A stretch of DNA of 64,000 nucleotides, taken from IMG/VR virus record IMGVR_UViG_3300038463_000227, positions 1-64,000 of that record; one strand, given 5' to 3'. The notes below the pieces were generated by a model. The model made no database searches. It had not been told where the DNA came from and saw nothing but the letters and a program-made list of their open reading frames with translations. This document shows positions 7,622 through 16,472 of this stretch, in pieces (within the stretch, counting starts at the first letter, position 1; every line of letters starts with the position of its first letter). Made by a program: the position numbers and the translations under genes. This DNA comes from a virus.

Positions 7622-9172
7622 TTACTTTCCGATTTTGAATCCATCTACAGTATGGACTAATTCATTTGCTTGTTCATTTAGAGACTGTGCAGCAGCTGCC
7701 ATCTCTTCAACTAATGCAGCATTTTGTTGAGTAACATTATCCATATCATTAGCAGCTTGACCAATCTGAGAAATACTCAAAGTTTGTTCTTTGCTAGCTG
7801 TATCAATTTCATTCATGATATTGGTAACTTTATTAGCTACATCAACAATTTCATTCATTCGCTTACCAGCAGCATCAGCTTGGATAGTTCCTTGCTTGAC
7901 TTGATCAACACTAGTAAGAATTAACTGTTTAATCTCTTTTGCAGCGGTGGCAGAACGTTGTGCCAACTGTCTAACTTCACTTGCTACGACCGCAAATCCA
8001 CGACCTTGTTCACCAGCACGAGCCGCTTCAACAGCAGCATTCAATGCAAGAATATTAGTTTGGAATGCTATGCTATCAATAACAGTAATAATCTCTGTAA
8101 TCTTTTTGGATGATTCATTAATTTGTGTCATGGTAACCACAACATCACTAACAACATCACCACCTTTTAATGCCTCATTTGCCATTTGTTGTGCTAACTT
8201 ATTAGCAGCTGATGCAGCTTGAGCATTATCATTAACTGTAGAACCCATTTCTTGAATAGAAGCAACTGTTTCTTCAAGAGATGCAGCTTGACTTTCAGTA
8301 CGACCAGACAAATCCATATTACCTTGGGCAATTTGGTTGGATGCAGTCGCCACTTCATCAGCTCGAGATTTAACATCTTTCACTAATGAAATCAAACTTT
8401 GTTGCATGGTCTTAATAGAAGTTAATAACTTACCAACTTCATCATTACCACCTTCACTAACTTTTTGTGATAAATCACCATTAGCAATATAATCAGCAGC
8501 AGAAACAGCTTCTAGTACTGGTTTAGTTATTGCTTTTGTAATTACATATGTAAGGAAAGCTGATAAAAGTAATGATACAGCTATAGCACATGCAATAATT
8601 AATTTTGTTGTAACAAAAGCAGCTACAGTATTATTGCCTTGTTCACCTGCATATTTTTCATTAAAAACAAATTCTTCTTTTAATGAGTCTTGTATTTTGG
8701 AATATACTTTTCTATTCTCACCAAATAAAATAGTGGCACCAGCTTTAGTAGTAAATTCAGGTGAACCAACAAAGGCTAAAAGTTTATCATCTTCAGCAAA
8801 ATAAAGAGATGCATTTTCTTTTAGTTTATCAAAAATTATTTTTTCTTCTGCATTAGCAACAAAGGGTTCATATTTTTTAATATCATCACTTGTAACTGTT
8901 TTTAATTTTCCAATACGATCAATTAATGAAAGTCGTTCTTCATCAGAAACTTCCATCATTACTTGGCTTTCTAATCGACGGAGTGATCCTACATTTTCTT
9001 TAATACCATCCAAAATAATAATACTTGGGATAACATTGGTAACAAGCTCAGTACTTGCTGCATTCAGTTTTTGTAACTGGAATAACATCACCACACCCAT
9101 AGTGATAGTTAACAAAGTTATAACACTAAACCCTACCATGAGTTTATATGCGAGTCTGAGATTTTTGAACAT
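7622..9172 (-). CDS. Methyl-accepting chemotaxis protein
   Basis: 516 residues and apparently complete. Transmembrane helix 1 lies at residues 10-30 ([18 protein letters not shown]). A four-helix periplasmic sensor domain follows, then helix 2 at about 190-212 ([16 protein letters not shown]), a HAMP domain, methylation-helix segments ([13 protein letters not shown]) and the highly conserved hairpin tip [20 protein letters not shown] that contacts CheA and CheW. There is no C-terminal CheR-docking pentapeptide. In bacteria such proteins control swimming through CheA. A full-length chemoreceptor in a phage is very unusual; it could tune host motility. Gene acquired from a bacterium (inference). 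Confidence 0.95.
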   Translation of the reverse strand: MFKNLRLAYKLMVGFSVITLLTITMGVVMLFQLQKLNAASTELVTNVIPSIIILDGIKENVGSLRRLESQVMMEVSDEERLSLIDRIGKLKTVTSDDIKKYEPFVANAEEKIIFDKLKENASLYFAEDDKLLAFVGSPEFTTKAGATILFGENRKVYSKIQDSLKEEFVFNEKYAGEQGNNTVAAFVTTKLIIACAIAVSLLLSAFLTYVITKAITKPVLEAVSAADYIANGDLSQKVSEGGNDEVGKLLTSIKTMQQSLISLVKDVKSRADEVATASNQIAQGNMDLSGRTESQAASLEETVASIQEMGSTVNDNAQAASAANKLAQQMANEALKGGDVVSDVVVTMTQINESSKKITEIITVIDSIAFQTNILALNAAVEAARAGEQGRGFAVVASEVRQLAQRSATAAKEIKQLILTSVDQVKQGTIQADAAGKRMNEIVDVANKVTNIMNEIDTASKEQTLSISQIGQAANDMDNVTQQNAALVEEMAAAAQSLNEQANELVHTVDGFKIGK

Positions 9173-9208
9173 GATTAGTACCCTTAGTGTGATACTATTA
9201 TTTATAGA

Positions 9209-9442
9209 TTATACATGGACAAAACAGCCAACAGCACCACAACTACAAGCATAAATGTTTCCATTTATTTTGCGCGCTGGTTGACCAATATATTCTATTG
9301 ATCGAGGTACTATTTCACCCCGTTTAACTTTGGTATTATATACAGCAGCATCATGTTTAATGATAGCCATATCTTTTTGAGTAATAAAACGACTAGTGCA
9401 ACCAAATGGTCGGGCTTTTTGTTCGAGTTGTGATAATTTCAT
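9209..9442 (-). CDS. Small protein with Cys-rich C-terminus
   Basis: 77 residues. The end CSCGAVGCF could bind a metal. Basic N-terminal part. Followed by 36 nt and then the chemoreceptor gene. No family recognised. Confidence 0.6.
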   Translation of the reverse strand: MKLSQLEQKARPFGCTSRFITQKDMAIIKHDAAVYNTKVKRGEIVPRSIEYIGQPARKINGNIYACSCGAVGCFVHV

Positions 9443-9460
9443 TTTATTACCCCTTTAAAT

Positions 9461-9538
9461 TGGTGCGTCCGGTGGGAGTCGAACCCACGACCGATAGGAT
9501 TTAGAATCCCCCGCTCTAACCAACTGAGCTACAGACGC
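9461..9538 (-). tRNA. tRNA with CTA anticodon (putative amber suppressor)
   Basis: Acceptor GCGTCTG pairs with CGGACGC, discriminator A, CCA encoded. D arm GCTC/GAGC and T arm GTGGG TTCGACT CCCAC are perfect. The anticodon stem GGGGA/TCCTA (27-43 mismatched) closes a loop TTCTAAA, which puts CTA at positions 34-36 with T at 33. The variable loop is 6 nt, one more than usual. CTA reads the amber codon UAG. The amino acid it carries cannot be told from sequence alone. Confidence 0.7.
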
Positions 9539-9541
9539 ATA

Positions 9542-10006
9542 TTATTTATACAGTCCAACTAGTGTATTATCACTAACATTCCAGGACTGTTTTAATTCAT
9601 CAAAATGAGATGAAACCTTTTTAAAAACCAAGTAATTGGGAATCCGCATTGGACTCATACTACTATCTTGAAATTCCCACCCTAAATCTATTAACAAAGA
9701 AACAATAGCACCTGATCGACAGACACCAGCATGACAGTTTACCCAAACATTCTTTTTGAAATGTTTAGCATCTTTAATAAATTCAGCAATTTCTAATGCT
9801 TGTGCATCAGTAATCCCATTTGCCATAGGATCAGTATTATTAGTATCTTGAAACTGCATGAATAAGACATTATTAAAAATGTCTTTTGTTTGCAAAAGAT
9901 TAACTCCACCCTTATCAGTAATAGAAATCAGCCAATCCTTTTCAGTCAAAGTAAAGGGAAAGTTCTTATTAACAAGTGTAGCACGTGGAAAGTTTGCAGT
10001 TTTCAT
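9542..10006 (-). CDS. Tyrosine / dual-specificity phosphatase-like protein
   Basis: 154 residues. The motif VNCHAGVCRSG (residues about 109-119) is the CX5R P-loop of cysteine phosphatases: catalytic Cys, phosphate-binding Arg and Ser. An upstream Asp-rich segment could provide the general acid. Such enzymes remove phosphate from Tyr/Ser/Thr or from RNA 5' ends. The start ATG overlaps the TGA of the upstream small gene. Confidence 0.8.
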   Translation of the reverse strand: MKTANFPRATLVNKNFPFTLTEKDWLISITDKGGVNLLQTKDIFNNVLFMQFQDTNNTDPMANGITDAQALEIAEFIKDAKHFKKNVWVNCHAGVCRSGAIVSLLIDLGWEFQDSSMSPMRIPNYLVFKKVSSHFDELKQSWNVSDNTLVGLYK

Positions 10007-10173
10007 TTATTCTTCATTACAGTTATTGATTCACTTAATGCTGCTATGACCATGAGTGCATCATGAGACAGCATAGTAGTATGCTTGATAATATCAAGCG
10101 CGTGTTCACATAAAGCAATTGCATTCTGCCTATCTTCTTCCGGCATAGTTAAGTGTATAGGTTCATCATCCAT
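10003..10173 (-). CDS. Small unknown protein
   Basis: 56 residues, start MDDEPIHLTMPEED after TTGGGGGTACT. Helical with several Met; its TGA overlaps the ATG of the phosphatase gene (ATGA), showing translational coupling. Confidence 0.65.
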   Translation of the reverse strand: MDDEPIHLTMPEEDRQNAIALCEHALDIIKHTTMLSHDALMVIAALSESITVMKNK

Positions 10174-10185
10174 AGTACCCCCAAA

Positions 10186-10386
10186 TTATAGAGTTTTTTC
10201 CAGTTGTTTAATTGCTCTATCAAATGCTTCTTGGAGTTCTGATGTGGTACCATGAGCTAACATGTTATGACAATAACGAAGCACTTCTTCAGTTTCAGCT
10301 CTTAATGAGCGAGCAGCTGAACCATGAACTTCACAATCTGGATCTTCCGCTATAAAAGGACCGCCAATTTGATAACATTCACACAT
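10186..10386 (-). CDS. Small unknown protein
   Basis: 66 residues starting MCECYQIGG. This ATG is chosen because AGGGGATCTATT precedes it. N-terminal CEC plus a later DPDC could form a metal site; the rest is helical and acidic. Confidence 0.6.
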   Translation of the reverse strand: MCECYQIGGPFIAEDPDCEVHGSAARSLRAETEEVLRYCHNMLAHGTTSELQEAFDRAIKQLEKTL

Positions 10387-10448
10387 AATAGATCCCCTAA
10401 AAATTAGATGATACAGTATTATATCACAAGTTATCAAATAAAAACAAA

Positions 10449-10751
10449 TTAATTTTTAATAATTTCCATTCCGTGGTTTTTATGAATAAAAGCTAATACC
10501 CGAAATGATGGTGGTATCCAAGTTACTTCAATTTTAAAAGTTAATACCATTATTCCGATAATTAAATCAAGTACCAACACCAATGGAAGAATGGTTATAA
10601 GCATAAAAGCTTTAAGGATACCATAATAAACATATGGTGGTATGTTTATTTTATATCGTTTATAAGTTTTTGGCGGAGTAGATAAAGTAACTCGTATAAA
10701 ACCATATACAATAAGAAGCATTAAAAATACCGTACTGAGTGCTAAAGTCAT
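10449..10751 (-). CDS. Small integral membrane protein
   Basis: 100 residues with three hydrophobic stretches: residues 3-22 (LSTVFLMLLIVYGFIRVTL), 42-60 and 62-76. Inner-membrane location is likely. Function unknown; holin-like or superinfection roles are possible but unsupported. Confidence 0.65.
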   Translation of the reverse strand: MTLALSTVFLMLLIVYGFIRVTLSTPPKTYKRYKINIPPYVYYGILKAFMLITILPLVLVLDLIIGIMVLTFKIEVTWIPPSFRVLAFIHKNHGMEIIKN

Positions 10752-10753
10752 GA

Positions 10754-10942
10754 TTACCCCTCTTTTTGAGCTGATGGTGGAAGACTTTCACTGATAATAA
10801 TATCAGCACCAGCAAATGATGGACCAACTGCACCATTTTGTGGATTTAATGCAAACATAACATCAATGTCTTGATAGACACCAAAATGTTCTTTTAATAC
10901 ACAAGCAACTTCTGCTGCAGAGAGTTTAAGTACTTTTTTCAT
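10754..10942 (-). CDS. Small unknown protein
   Basis: 62 residues, starts MKKVLKLSAAEVACVL. Separated from the membrane-protein gene downstream by 2 nt. Short, ordered-looking, no family recognised. Confidence 0.65.
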   Translation of the reverse strand: MKKVLKLSAAEVACVLKEHFGVYQDIDVMFALNPQNGAVGPSFAGADIIISESLPPSAQKEG

Positions 10943-10951
10943 GATTACCTC

Positions 10952-11167
10952 TTATAGGTGATTATATTGTGCTTTGTTACACACGGTACAATGACGAACT
11001 TGTGTTGGTCGATGGGTAAATTTTCCAGGAGGTGCTTTATCTTCAGTCCACTCCCATTGACCATAATTATGCCAACCCGACTCATTATCACAATCTTGGT
11101 CACGATGGGTTAGCCAATAAAATATTATACCAAAGCAAATTACACTTAAAATAATAGCGCCTATCAT
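10952..11167 (-). CDS. Single-pass membrane protein with zinc-like Cys/His tail
   Basis: 71 residues starting MIGAIILSVICFGIIFYWL; this ATG overlaps the TGA of the upstream gene and is preferred to an ATG 12 nt earlier. One transmembrane helix (3-19) leads to a soluble tail with HCTVC and Trp/His residues that may bind metal. Confidence 0.65.
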   Translation of the reverse strand: MIGAIILSVICFGIIFYWLTHRDQDCDNESGWHNYGQWEWTEDKAPPGKFTHRPTQVRHCTVCNKAQYNHL

Positions 11168-11322
11168 AATTGATCCCAATCTCTTTTGATGTGGTTATGC
11201 AAACTCTCTTTTTGTTTCTTGCGAGAGGGTTTGTAAGAATCATCATGACGTTCACTCCTCTTTGACATTAAAATGTCATTGAGGTGCTTAGCACGAGGTT
11301 TTGGTAATTTAATTGTTTTCAT
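11164..11322 (-). CDS. Small basic protein
   Basis: 52 residues, 30% Lys/Arg/His (MKTIKLPKPRAKHLND). Both ends overlap neighbours (ATGA junctions), which supports it being real. A basic short protein of this sort could bind nucleic acid. Confidence 0.65.
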   Translation of the reverse strand: MKTIKLPKPRAKHLNDILMSKRSERHDDSYKPSRKKQKESLHNHIKRDWDQL

Positions 11323-11582
11323 ATCGACTTCAGATTTTCCGAAGGATGTGCGAGAATGAAGTTTGCAATACCAAAAGCTAACTGCTTTTGAGATTTTGCA
11401 TTCATAATCATGCGGACTGCTTTGTTGACATTGGTATTATGTGCCGAAGGATGCTCAACAGTAAATTTTTCAACTTTATCTAAACACAACTGTTTGGCAC
11501 CTTGCAGGGTTGCTTGTTGAATAACCGCATTACAATCAGCCATATCGAAAAAGCCAGTTGGGATTTGTTTAGTATTTGTCAT
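11319..11582 (-). CDS. Small unknown protein
   Basis: 87 residues starting MTNTKQIPTGFFD; TGGAG lies 7 nt upstream of this ATG. It is the first gene after the phage promoter at 11626-11669. Helical with several Ala and Gln. No family recognised. Confidence 0.65.
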   Translation of the reverse strand: MTNTKQIPTGFFDMADCNAVIQQATLQGAKQLCLDKVEKFTVEHPSAHNTNVNKAVRMIMNAKSQKQLAFGIANFILAHPSENLKSI

Positions 11583-11625
11583 CGTCATGCTCCAGTTAGT
11601 TAACATCAGTAACTTCAATACAGTA

Positions 11626-11669
11626 ATTATACTTCTAATTAGAAGGGAAGTATACAACTAAATTGTAAC
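11626..11669 (-). promoter_or_regulatory. Phage promoter, copy 3
   Basis: GTTACAATTTAGTTGTATAC and TATAAT at offset 38. The spacer contains the palindrome CTTCTAATTAGAAG, a possible operator overlapping the -35/-10 spacer. Confidence 0.8.
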
Positions 11670-11672
11670 GGT

Positions 11673-12530
11673 TTATATCGTAATACAAATAGTTGGGAAA
11701 CTGAATCCTATCATTGTTAATACTCTCATACAAAAATCCATCATAATTGTCATTGGAAGTGCTAGCAAATTAGTATATAATATATTGATACCTTCCATCA
11801 AATTAATTTCAGGCATATTAAGCTTTGGAATTAATGGTTCTGGTAAGGCAGGAAATGCTGGAAACCCAGGAATAACTACTCTTGCCAATAAGGCATTCAA
11901 TGAGTATTTATTAAGTAGGGCAGTTATTGAGGTTGGAAAGGTAGGGATACTTCCCAAAATCATTCCCATAATTACATCCATTGTAGGGACAACTGGAATT
12001 GTTGGTAATCCAGGTAAATGTAATTTACCAATTACTTTATTAATTAAACTTTCAACAAGTAATATTAAAGTGTTCATGTAACCTTTAATAGCCATCTTCA
12101 CAGCAGTGGTTACTTGAATTGATGGAATATTAACAGCATAATATAAGGGAACTGGAAGTGCAGGGAATATACCAGGACCAAAATGAGCAAGTGCCTGTTG
12201 AATAGCTGTACTGATTTTATTTGGAATCAATGCCATTAAATCTAATAATGTTAGATCAGTCCCAGGAATTTTTGGTAATATTGCATCCAATGATAATCCA
12301 AGGAAACTTGTTAATGGTGTTAGGAATGACATGAAGGTTGTCATAAATTGATATGACTGTAACTCCTGTATAATCTGTAACAGTTCCACATTAGGTATTT
12401 TTAAATTTCCATAAATTGGATTTGGTAAAGATGGTAATGTAGGTACAGTAAATGGAATTTTAAATGCCGGCAAAGCGGCATTATAAAGTGTGTTAAAATC
12501 CGGAATCGGAATAGTTGCACAGAGTCTCAT
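11673..12530 (-). CDS. Pro/Leu/Ile-rich hydrophobic protein
   Basis: 285 residues, extremely rich in Pro, Leu, Ile and Met with recurring P-x-x-P-x-L-P blocks and several hydrophobic helices. There is almost no charge. Low-charge, Pro-Leu-periodic proteins of this kind in large phages are often virion or membrane-associated; no homologous family is certain. Its ATG overlaps the TGA of the HAD gene. Confidence 0.7.
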   Translation of the reverse strand: MRLCATIPIPDFNTLYNAALPAFKIPFTVPTLPSLPNPIYGNLKIPNVELLQIIQELQSYQFMTTFMSFLTPLTSFLGLSLDAILPKIPGTDLTLLDLMALIPNKISTAIQQALAHFGPGIFPALPVPLYYAVNIPSIQVTTAVKMAIKGYMNTLILLVESLINKVIGKLHLPGLPTIPVVPTMDVIMGMILGSIPTFPTSITALLNKYSLNALLARVVIPGFPAFPALPEPLIPKLNMPEINLMEGINILYTNLLALPMTIMMDFCMRVLTMIGFSFPTICITI

Positions 12531-13099
12531 GTTATAATTACCGATTCTTTAACTTTAAGTAATTTCAATATATCATGATAGTTATCAATACTTAAACCAT
12601 CTTTATTTTTAGTAAGAACAAAGTGATCTTTTAATTGGTGTGGAAGCATGTCTTGTGAATCATCTACAATAACATAATCAGGTGTTACATCTTTAACACC
12701 ATCTAGCCAATGTTGAATTTCTAAACCACGTAAACAAGACTCGGTTCCTGTTTTACCAGGAAGTCCCTTAACATCAGCTGTTGTCCAACCAATAACCCGT
12801 TGTCCATCCAAACCAAGGAATGTAAAGTATTCACGGAGTTGATATAGTTTATTATCAGTATCCGGGAAGTGTTTACGATGTGAAGATGATACCACTATAT
12901 AAACATTATGTTCACGGCAGATACGATTTATTAATTCACAAGCAATTGGATCAATTGTACATTTAGTAATCTTTTTGTAATAAGGATCACCATCGGAATT
13001 TGCAAAATCCTGAGTATATGTTTTTAGACGTAGTTGTCCAGCACGAAATGATCTTTCAGAATTAAGTACACCATCTACATCTAAAAATATTATTTTCAT
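12527..13099 (-). CDS. HAD-superfamily phosphatase (RNA-repair type)
   Basis: 190 residues. FLDVDGVLNS is HAD motif I (catalytic Asp and DxD), IVVSSSHRKH fits motif II (Ser), and YVIVDDSQDM gives the motif IV acidic pair. Closest in layout to HAD domains of phage/bacterial RNA-repair and 3'-phosphatase proteins. Likely removes phosphate from nucleotides or RNA ends. ATGA overlaps on both sides. Confidence 0.75.
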   Translation of the reverse strand: MKIIFLDVDGVLNSERSFRAGQLRLKTYTQDFANSDGDPYYKKITKCTIDPIACELINRICREHNVYIVVSSSHRKHFPDTDNKLYQLREYFTFLGLDGQRVIGWTTADVKGLPGKTGTESCLRGLEIQHWLDGVKDVTPDYVIVDDSQDMLPHQLKDHFVLTKNKDGLSIDNYHDILKLLKVKESVIIT

Positions 13100-13395
13100 T
13101 GGTTTTTTATTTCTGATTTAAATTTTTTAATAATCTTGCCACTAAGGTTATCAGGATGATCTAAGCTGTAATCAATTCCTTCTCTCATATCATGAGTTTC
13201 AGGGTTATCAAACCAGTTCTTAGTTAGTGGATTTTCTTTGTTCCACAGCTTATATTTATTACGAACAAACCGACCGAGTTCCATATCAATAAAAACTGAT
13301 TCAATAGAACCATCTTCAGCCACTAAAAGAGCTTGGTCTTTGTATGATACTACACTGTGTAAATCTTTAAGAATGTCTGATTCAGTTAAAAACAT
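13096..13395 (-). CDS. Unknown protein
   Basis: 99 residues. Beta-rich N-terminus and charged C-terminus ending KIIKKFKSEIKNQ. Translationally coupled to the HAD gene. A tRNA-Arg lies just upstream. Confidence 0.65.
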   Translation of the reverse strand: MFLTESDILKDLHSVVSYKDQALLVAEDGSIESVFIDMELGRFVRNKYKLWNKENPLTKNWFDNPETHDMREGIDYSLDHPDNLSGKIIKKFKSEIKNQ

Positions 13396-13408
13396 TTTAT
13401 ATCCTTAT

Positions 13409-13483
13409 TGGAACCACTAGTGGGAATCGAACCCACATTTAAGATTTAGGAAATCCTCGTTCTATCCATTGAACTATAGTGAT
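13409..13483 (-). tRNA. tRNA-Arg(CCT)
   Basis: Acceptor ATCACTA/TAGTGGT, D arm GTTC/GAAC, anticodon stem AGGAT/ATCTT with loop TTCCTAA (CCT), T arm GTGGG TTCGATT CCCAC, discriminator T and encoded CCA. Reads the AGG codon, rare in many proteobacteria. Confidence 0.85.
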
Positions 13484-13484
13484 A

Positions 13485-14393
13485 TTAGATTAAACCTGCT
13501 TGTTTAAGCATTTTGTGGGAAGCAGTATTTTTAGTTGCATGGTATTTAGTACCAACATGATGATAAACACCTTCACCAGCACTGAAGCTGTATTTGAAAG
13601 CATGAACAACACCTTTATTTTTATACATATGGTGGCCAGTGAAAAGATCACGGACCTTTTTACCTTCAAAACGGGAAGTTCCAAACATTCCACGACGGTG
13701 TTCAGGAATTTGTTCCCAAGTTACCAATTTTTCAGAGTAAGAACTGAGTTTGAAACGGTGATCATCAGGAACATTAGGACGATCATAAACAATTTTACCT
13801 TCAGGAATAGCTTCAAGAGTAAAGTGAAACCAGACACCATCAATAAGATGGAGAACATTGTTATCATCGATAACACGTTTTACTTTGAGTTGTTCACGTT
13901 CACGTTCAGCTTTACGTTCACGCTGGATGGATTTGTAATCTTTGTAGTGTTTGTTAAGTTTGATGATACCATCACGAGGATCAACATAGTATTCGACATT
14001 AGAACCACGGATAGGTTCTGCTTCTTGACAATAGCGACCACGAGTCATAACTACATTACCATCCATGAAAGTATGGATATCAACATAGTCATAGAGATGT
14101 TCAAGGATATGTTGGTTAACAACAGAACGGGTATCGAAAGTTTTCATGAGTTCACTGAAAAATTTGTCCCATTTGCGACCAACAGCAGTACGGATAATCC
14201 CTTTGAGGGGATTGAGATTTTCATTGAAGGTTTTACGATCATAACCATAACGAAATTTCATGCCTTCACGACCACCGACAAATTCATCGGCATTGCGAAC
14301 ACTGAATTTTTTAAGATTACGATAAGGCTTGAAACTGTCTCGGTGGCCGTGGCGTTCACGTTCACAAAGAAGTTTATTAAGATCTTCTTTCAT
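13485..14393 (-). CDS. Unknown 302-residue basic protein
   Basis: Start ATG after CCGGAGATAATA. Highly charged; a coiled-coil-like run of Arg/Glu/Lys at about 165-180 separates an N-terminal domain with many aromatic residues from a C-terminal beta-rich domain (VLHLIDGVWFHF onward). Basic throughout, so nucleic-acid or virion binding is plausible. No family recognised. Its antisense 317-codon frame is a composition shadow. Confidence 0.7.
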   Translation of the reverse strand: MKEDLNKLLCERERHGHRDSFKPYRNLKKFSVRNADEFVGGREGMKFRYGYDRKTFNENLNPLKGIIRTAVGRKWDKFFSELMKTFDTRSVVNQHILEHLYDYVDIHTFMDGNVVMTRGRYCQEAEPIRGSNVEYYVDPRDGIIKLNKHYKDYKSIQRERKAEREREQLKVKRVIDDNNVLHLIDGVWFHFTLEAIPEGKIVYDRPNVPDDHRFKLSSYSEKLVTWEQIPEHRRGMFGTSRFEGKKVRDLFTGHHMYKNKGVVHAFKYSFSAGEGVYHHVGTKYHATKNTASHKMLKQAGLI

Positions 14394-14426
14394 TATTATC
14401 TCCGGTTGGATATATCCAACAATTAT

Positions 14427-14636
14427 TTATCCGATTATGACTTTAAATATTAATACCATTGCTCCAAAAACTATGATTAATGGTAATGCAATTGTGATTA
14501 TTCCTAACATTAAGGCAATTCCACATAATACAACTGCTAAACCAAAAAGCCCCACAAGCACTGCTGCGGGTACCAGAATACAGATAGCACAAGCAATAAG
14601 TATTGCTTGTACACATTTAACAATAAAGTTAAACAT
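14427..14636 (-). CDS. Small two-helix membrane protein
   Basis: 69 residues; nearly all hydrophobic, two helices (AILIACAICILVPAAVLVGL and a second at 42-66). ATG overlaps the stop of the upstream gene. Inner-membrane peptide of unknown role. Confidence 0.65.
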   Translation of the reverse strand: MFNFIVKCVQAILIACAICILVPAAVLVGLFGLAVVLCGIALMLGIITIALPLIIVFGAMVLIFKVIIG

Positions 14637-14887
14637 TATTCAGCTACAGGTTCTGCAGCAGCAACAGCGAACTGTTTACCACTATCTTTCGCCTTAGCAT
14701 CTTTCTGTTTATTCTTGCCTTTCAGACTTGCCAAATATTCACGGTAAGTATCAAACAGTTGGAACCATGCTTTCTTCTTGCCATGGACTGTACCAGTCTT
14801 AGCTGGACCTTTTTGTCCATTTTTGTGCATCTGTGTTACAACTGCGGCTGCAGCACGATTGCGGGCATTCTTTGATTGACGTGACAT
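14636..14887 (-). CDS. Small basic protein with acidic tail
   Basis: 83 residues: MSRQSKNARNRAAAAVV opening, very Lys/Arg/Ala-rich to about residue 70, then AVAAAEPVAE. Suggests nucleic-acid binding. Its leftward promoter has TATAAT at about 14930. Confidence 0.65.
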   Translation of the reverse strand: MSRQSKNARNRAAAAVVTQMHKNGQKGPAKTGTVHGKKKAWFQLFDTYREYLASLKGKNKQKDAKAKDSGKQFAVAAAEPVAE

Positions 14888-14957
14888 ATTTATTTCCTTT
14901 TTAAATTAATTAAATTCAAGCTTTTATTATAACAAAATACAACCACAATGTATATCT

Positions 14958-15836
14958 TTATTCAAAAATAATTGGAGTTGTTTCTTTAAATTCACGATCA
15001 TTAATAAACCAGAATTTTCCAGTCTCAGGTTCAGTAACCGTTAATCCACACCAAGTATCTTTAATATAACCACCACCACGAGGATAGCTGCCATAAGCAC
15101 AAGTATCTAAACAGGTTTGGCCTTTATATGTAATCGGTCTTTGGACTACTGTATGACCAGAATATATATGAGACAAGTTGGGACCAAATTGTGCACCATA
15201 ATTATTATGTTCAATATGATTCAAAAATCTTGTTAATGCATCATTTGATAAAATCCGATTATATAATGGGTAGAAAATTTGTCTTCCCCATAATACTGTA
15301 TCTCCATCCATAACCTGTTGTGTTGCTATATATCTGAATGTATCTTCATCAGCAAATTCAGCATCTGTTAATTCAACAACACTATCTACTTCAGCATGGA
15401 ATACATGGAATACTCCACCGGATTTCTTTTCAACTGTCAACAGGAATGGTAAGTTTCTGAGTTTAGTTTCTACTAAGTCTCTTATCTGCATTGATTGCTC
15501 AGAAGCATCACTTCTATGTCTGACACCCCAGTCACCACCATTATTTTGCCAAATGAAACCAAGTGGTTTACCATCAAAATATGCAATCATAATTTCTTCA
15601 TGATTGCCTTTGACCATATAAAACCATGGTTCATAGAGAAGTTGCATGCAAGCTTCATTTTCAGGACCACGATCAACAAGATCACCAGCACAAATAAATC
15701 GATCAACTTCAAAATCAAAATTGATTTCTTGTAAGAATCGCATAACACAGGAATAGGAACCATGTATGTCTCCACATACAAAGTCCCGTCCTTTTAAGTT
15801 AGTAGGTAATCTTTTAATACAATCCATTTTTACCAA
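14958..15836 (-). CDS. PP-like metallophosphatase
   Basis: 292 residues. GDIHGSY (residue about 22), AGDLVDRG (about 46) and KGNHEE (about 76) are the metal-binding motifs of the phosphoprotein phosphatase family that includes lambda phosphatase; further His residues (YSGHT about 225) complete the dinuclear centre. Removes phosphate from Ser/Thr/Tyr residues or small phosphodiesters. Longer than lambda phosphatase (about 220), with a C-terminal extension. Confidence 0.9.
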   Translation of the reverse strand: MVKMDCIKRLPTNLKGRDFVCGDIHGSYSCVMRFLQEINFDFEVDRFICAGDLVDRGPENEACMQLLYEPWFYMVKGNHEEIMIAYFDGKPLGFIWQNNGGDWGVRHRSDASEQSMQIRDLVETKLRNLPFLLTVEKKSGGVFHVFHAEVDSVVELTDAEFADEDTFRYIATQQVMDGDTVLWGRQIFYPLYNRILSNDALTRFLNHIEHNNYGAQFGPNLSHIYSGHTVVQRPITYKGQTCLDTCAYGSYPRGGGYIKDTWCGLTVTEPETGKFWFINDREFKETTPIIFE

Positions 15837-16099
15837 TCATAATCTGTTAAATCAAGTTTTTCACCAGTATAAAATTCAACTATGGCGATCAGGCCAATAC
15901 TGGTTGGGGTAAAACTATATGTTAACCCGCCACCGATCGCACCTAAATATGGCATTTCATTACCATCTGCATCTTTCCAAATCATTGCAGCTGTATCTGG
16001 ATCAAGCTTTTGTTTTGCCACAATTGGTGGATAGACTACAGTCTTCAACCATGTGTTAATTTTATCATAATCACCAGGTTCTAATTTAAACATTCTCAT
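15830..16099 (-). CDS. Unknown protein
   Basis: 89 residues; ATG overlaps the end of the upstream gene and its stop overlaps the phosphatase start region. The Gly-rich centre GAIGGGLTYSF is distinctive but not a known motif. Confidence 0.65.
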   Translation of the reverse strand: MRMFKLEPGDYDKINTWLKTVVYPPIVAKQKLDPDTAAMIWKDADGNEMPYLGAIGGGLTYSFTPTSIGLIAIVEFYTGEKLDLTDYDW

Positions 16100-16463
16100 C
16101 TTTCAGTACACGAGATGGTAGTAATACTGAATTAGGATTTTTCCGTGGTCGTTTATGTTTTAATGCAACCACATCTTCAACAGCAGATGACAGTGCTTCC
16201 ATTCTATCAGCTTCTTCCTGTTCAATTGCAATTTTTGCTAATCGATTGGCTTCAGCATCTTCAATTACTTGTGCAGCTTCTTCAGTGTCAGCCAAACATT
16301 CTTCAGCTAAAGCCTGATTTGCTACTACGACAATTGCCGCAGCTTCTGCTTGTACAGCAGTTTTCTTATTACCAAAAATTCTTTCCCAACCATCACGGTA
16401 AGCATCAGATGCAGCTCCCGTGATTAGAAAATCACCAGTGATATCATTTTTTGTAGGTGACAT
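16086..16463 (-). CDS. Unknown Ala/Glu-rich helical protein
   Basis: 125 residues. Residues 35-95 are Ala/Glu-rich (NQALAEECLADTEEAAQVI) and probably coiled coil, followed by a basic stretch KHKRPRKNP. No family recognised. Confidence 0.65.
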   Translation of the reverse strand: MSPTKNDITGDFLITGAASDAYRDGWERIFGNKKTAVQAEAAAIVVVANQALAEECLADTEEAAQVIEDAEANRLAKIAIEQEEADRMEALSSAVEDVVALKHKRPRKNPNSVLLPSRVLKDENV

Positions 16464-16472
16464 TGTATTTCC

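Noticed and set aside
9461-9538. Complete reassignment of TAG to an amino acid
   Set aside because: About ten genes and the tmRNA tag end in TAG at sensible places, and long genes contain no internal TAG.
13500-14453. 317-codon open frame on the plus strand
   Set aside because: Exactly antisense to the well-supported gene 13485-14393, no ribosome binding site, and the Phe/Thr-rich composition is what reverse reading of Lys/Glu codons gives.
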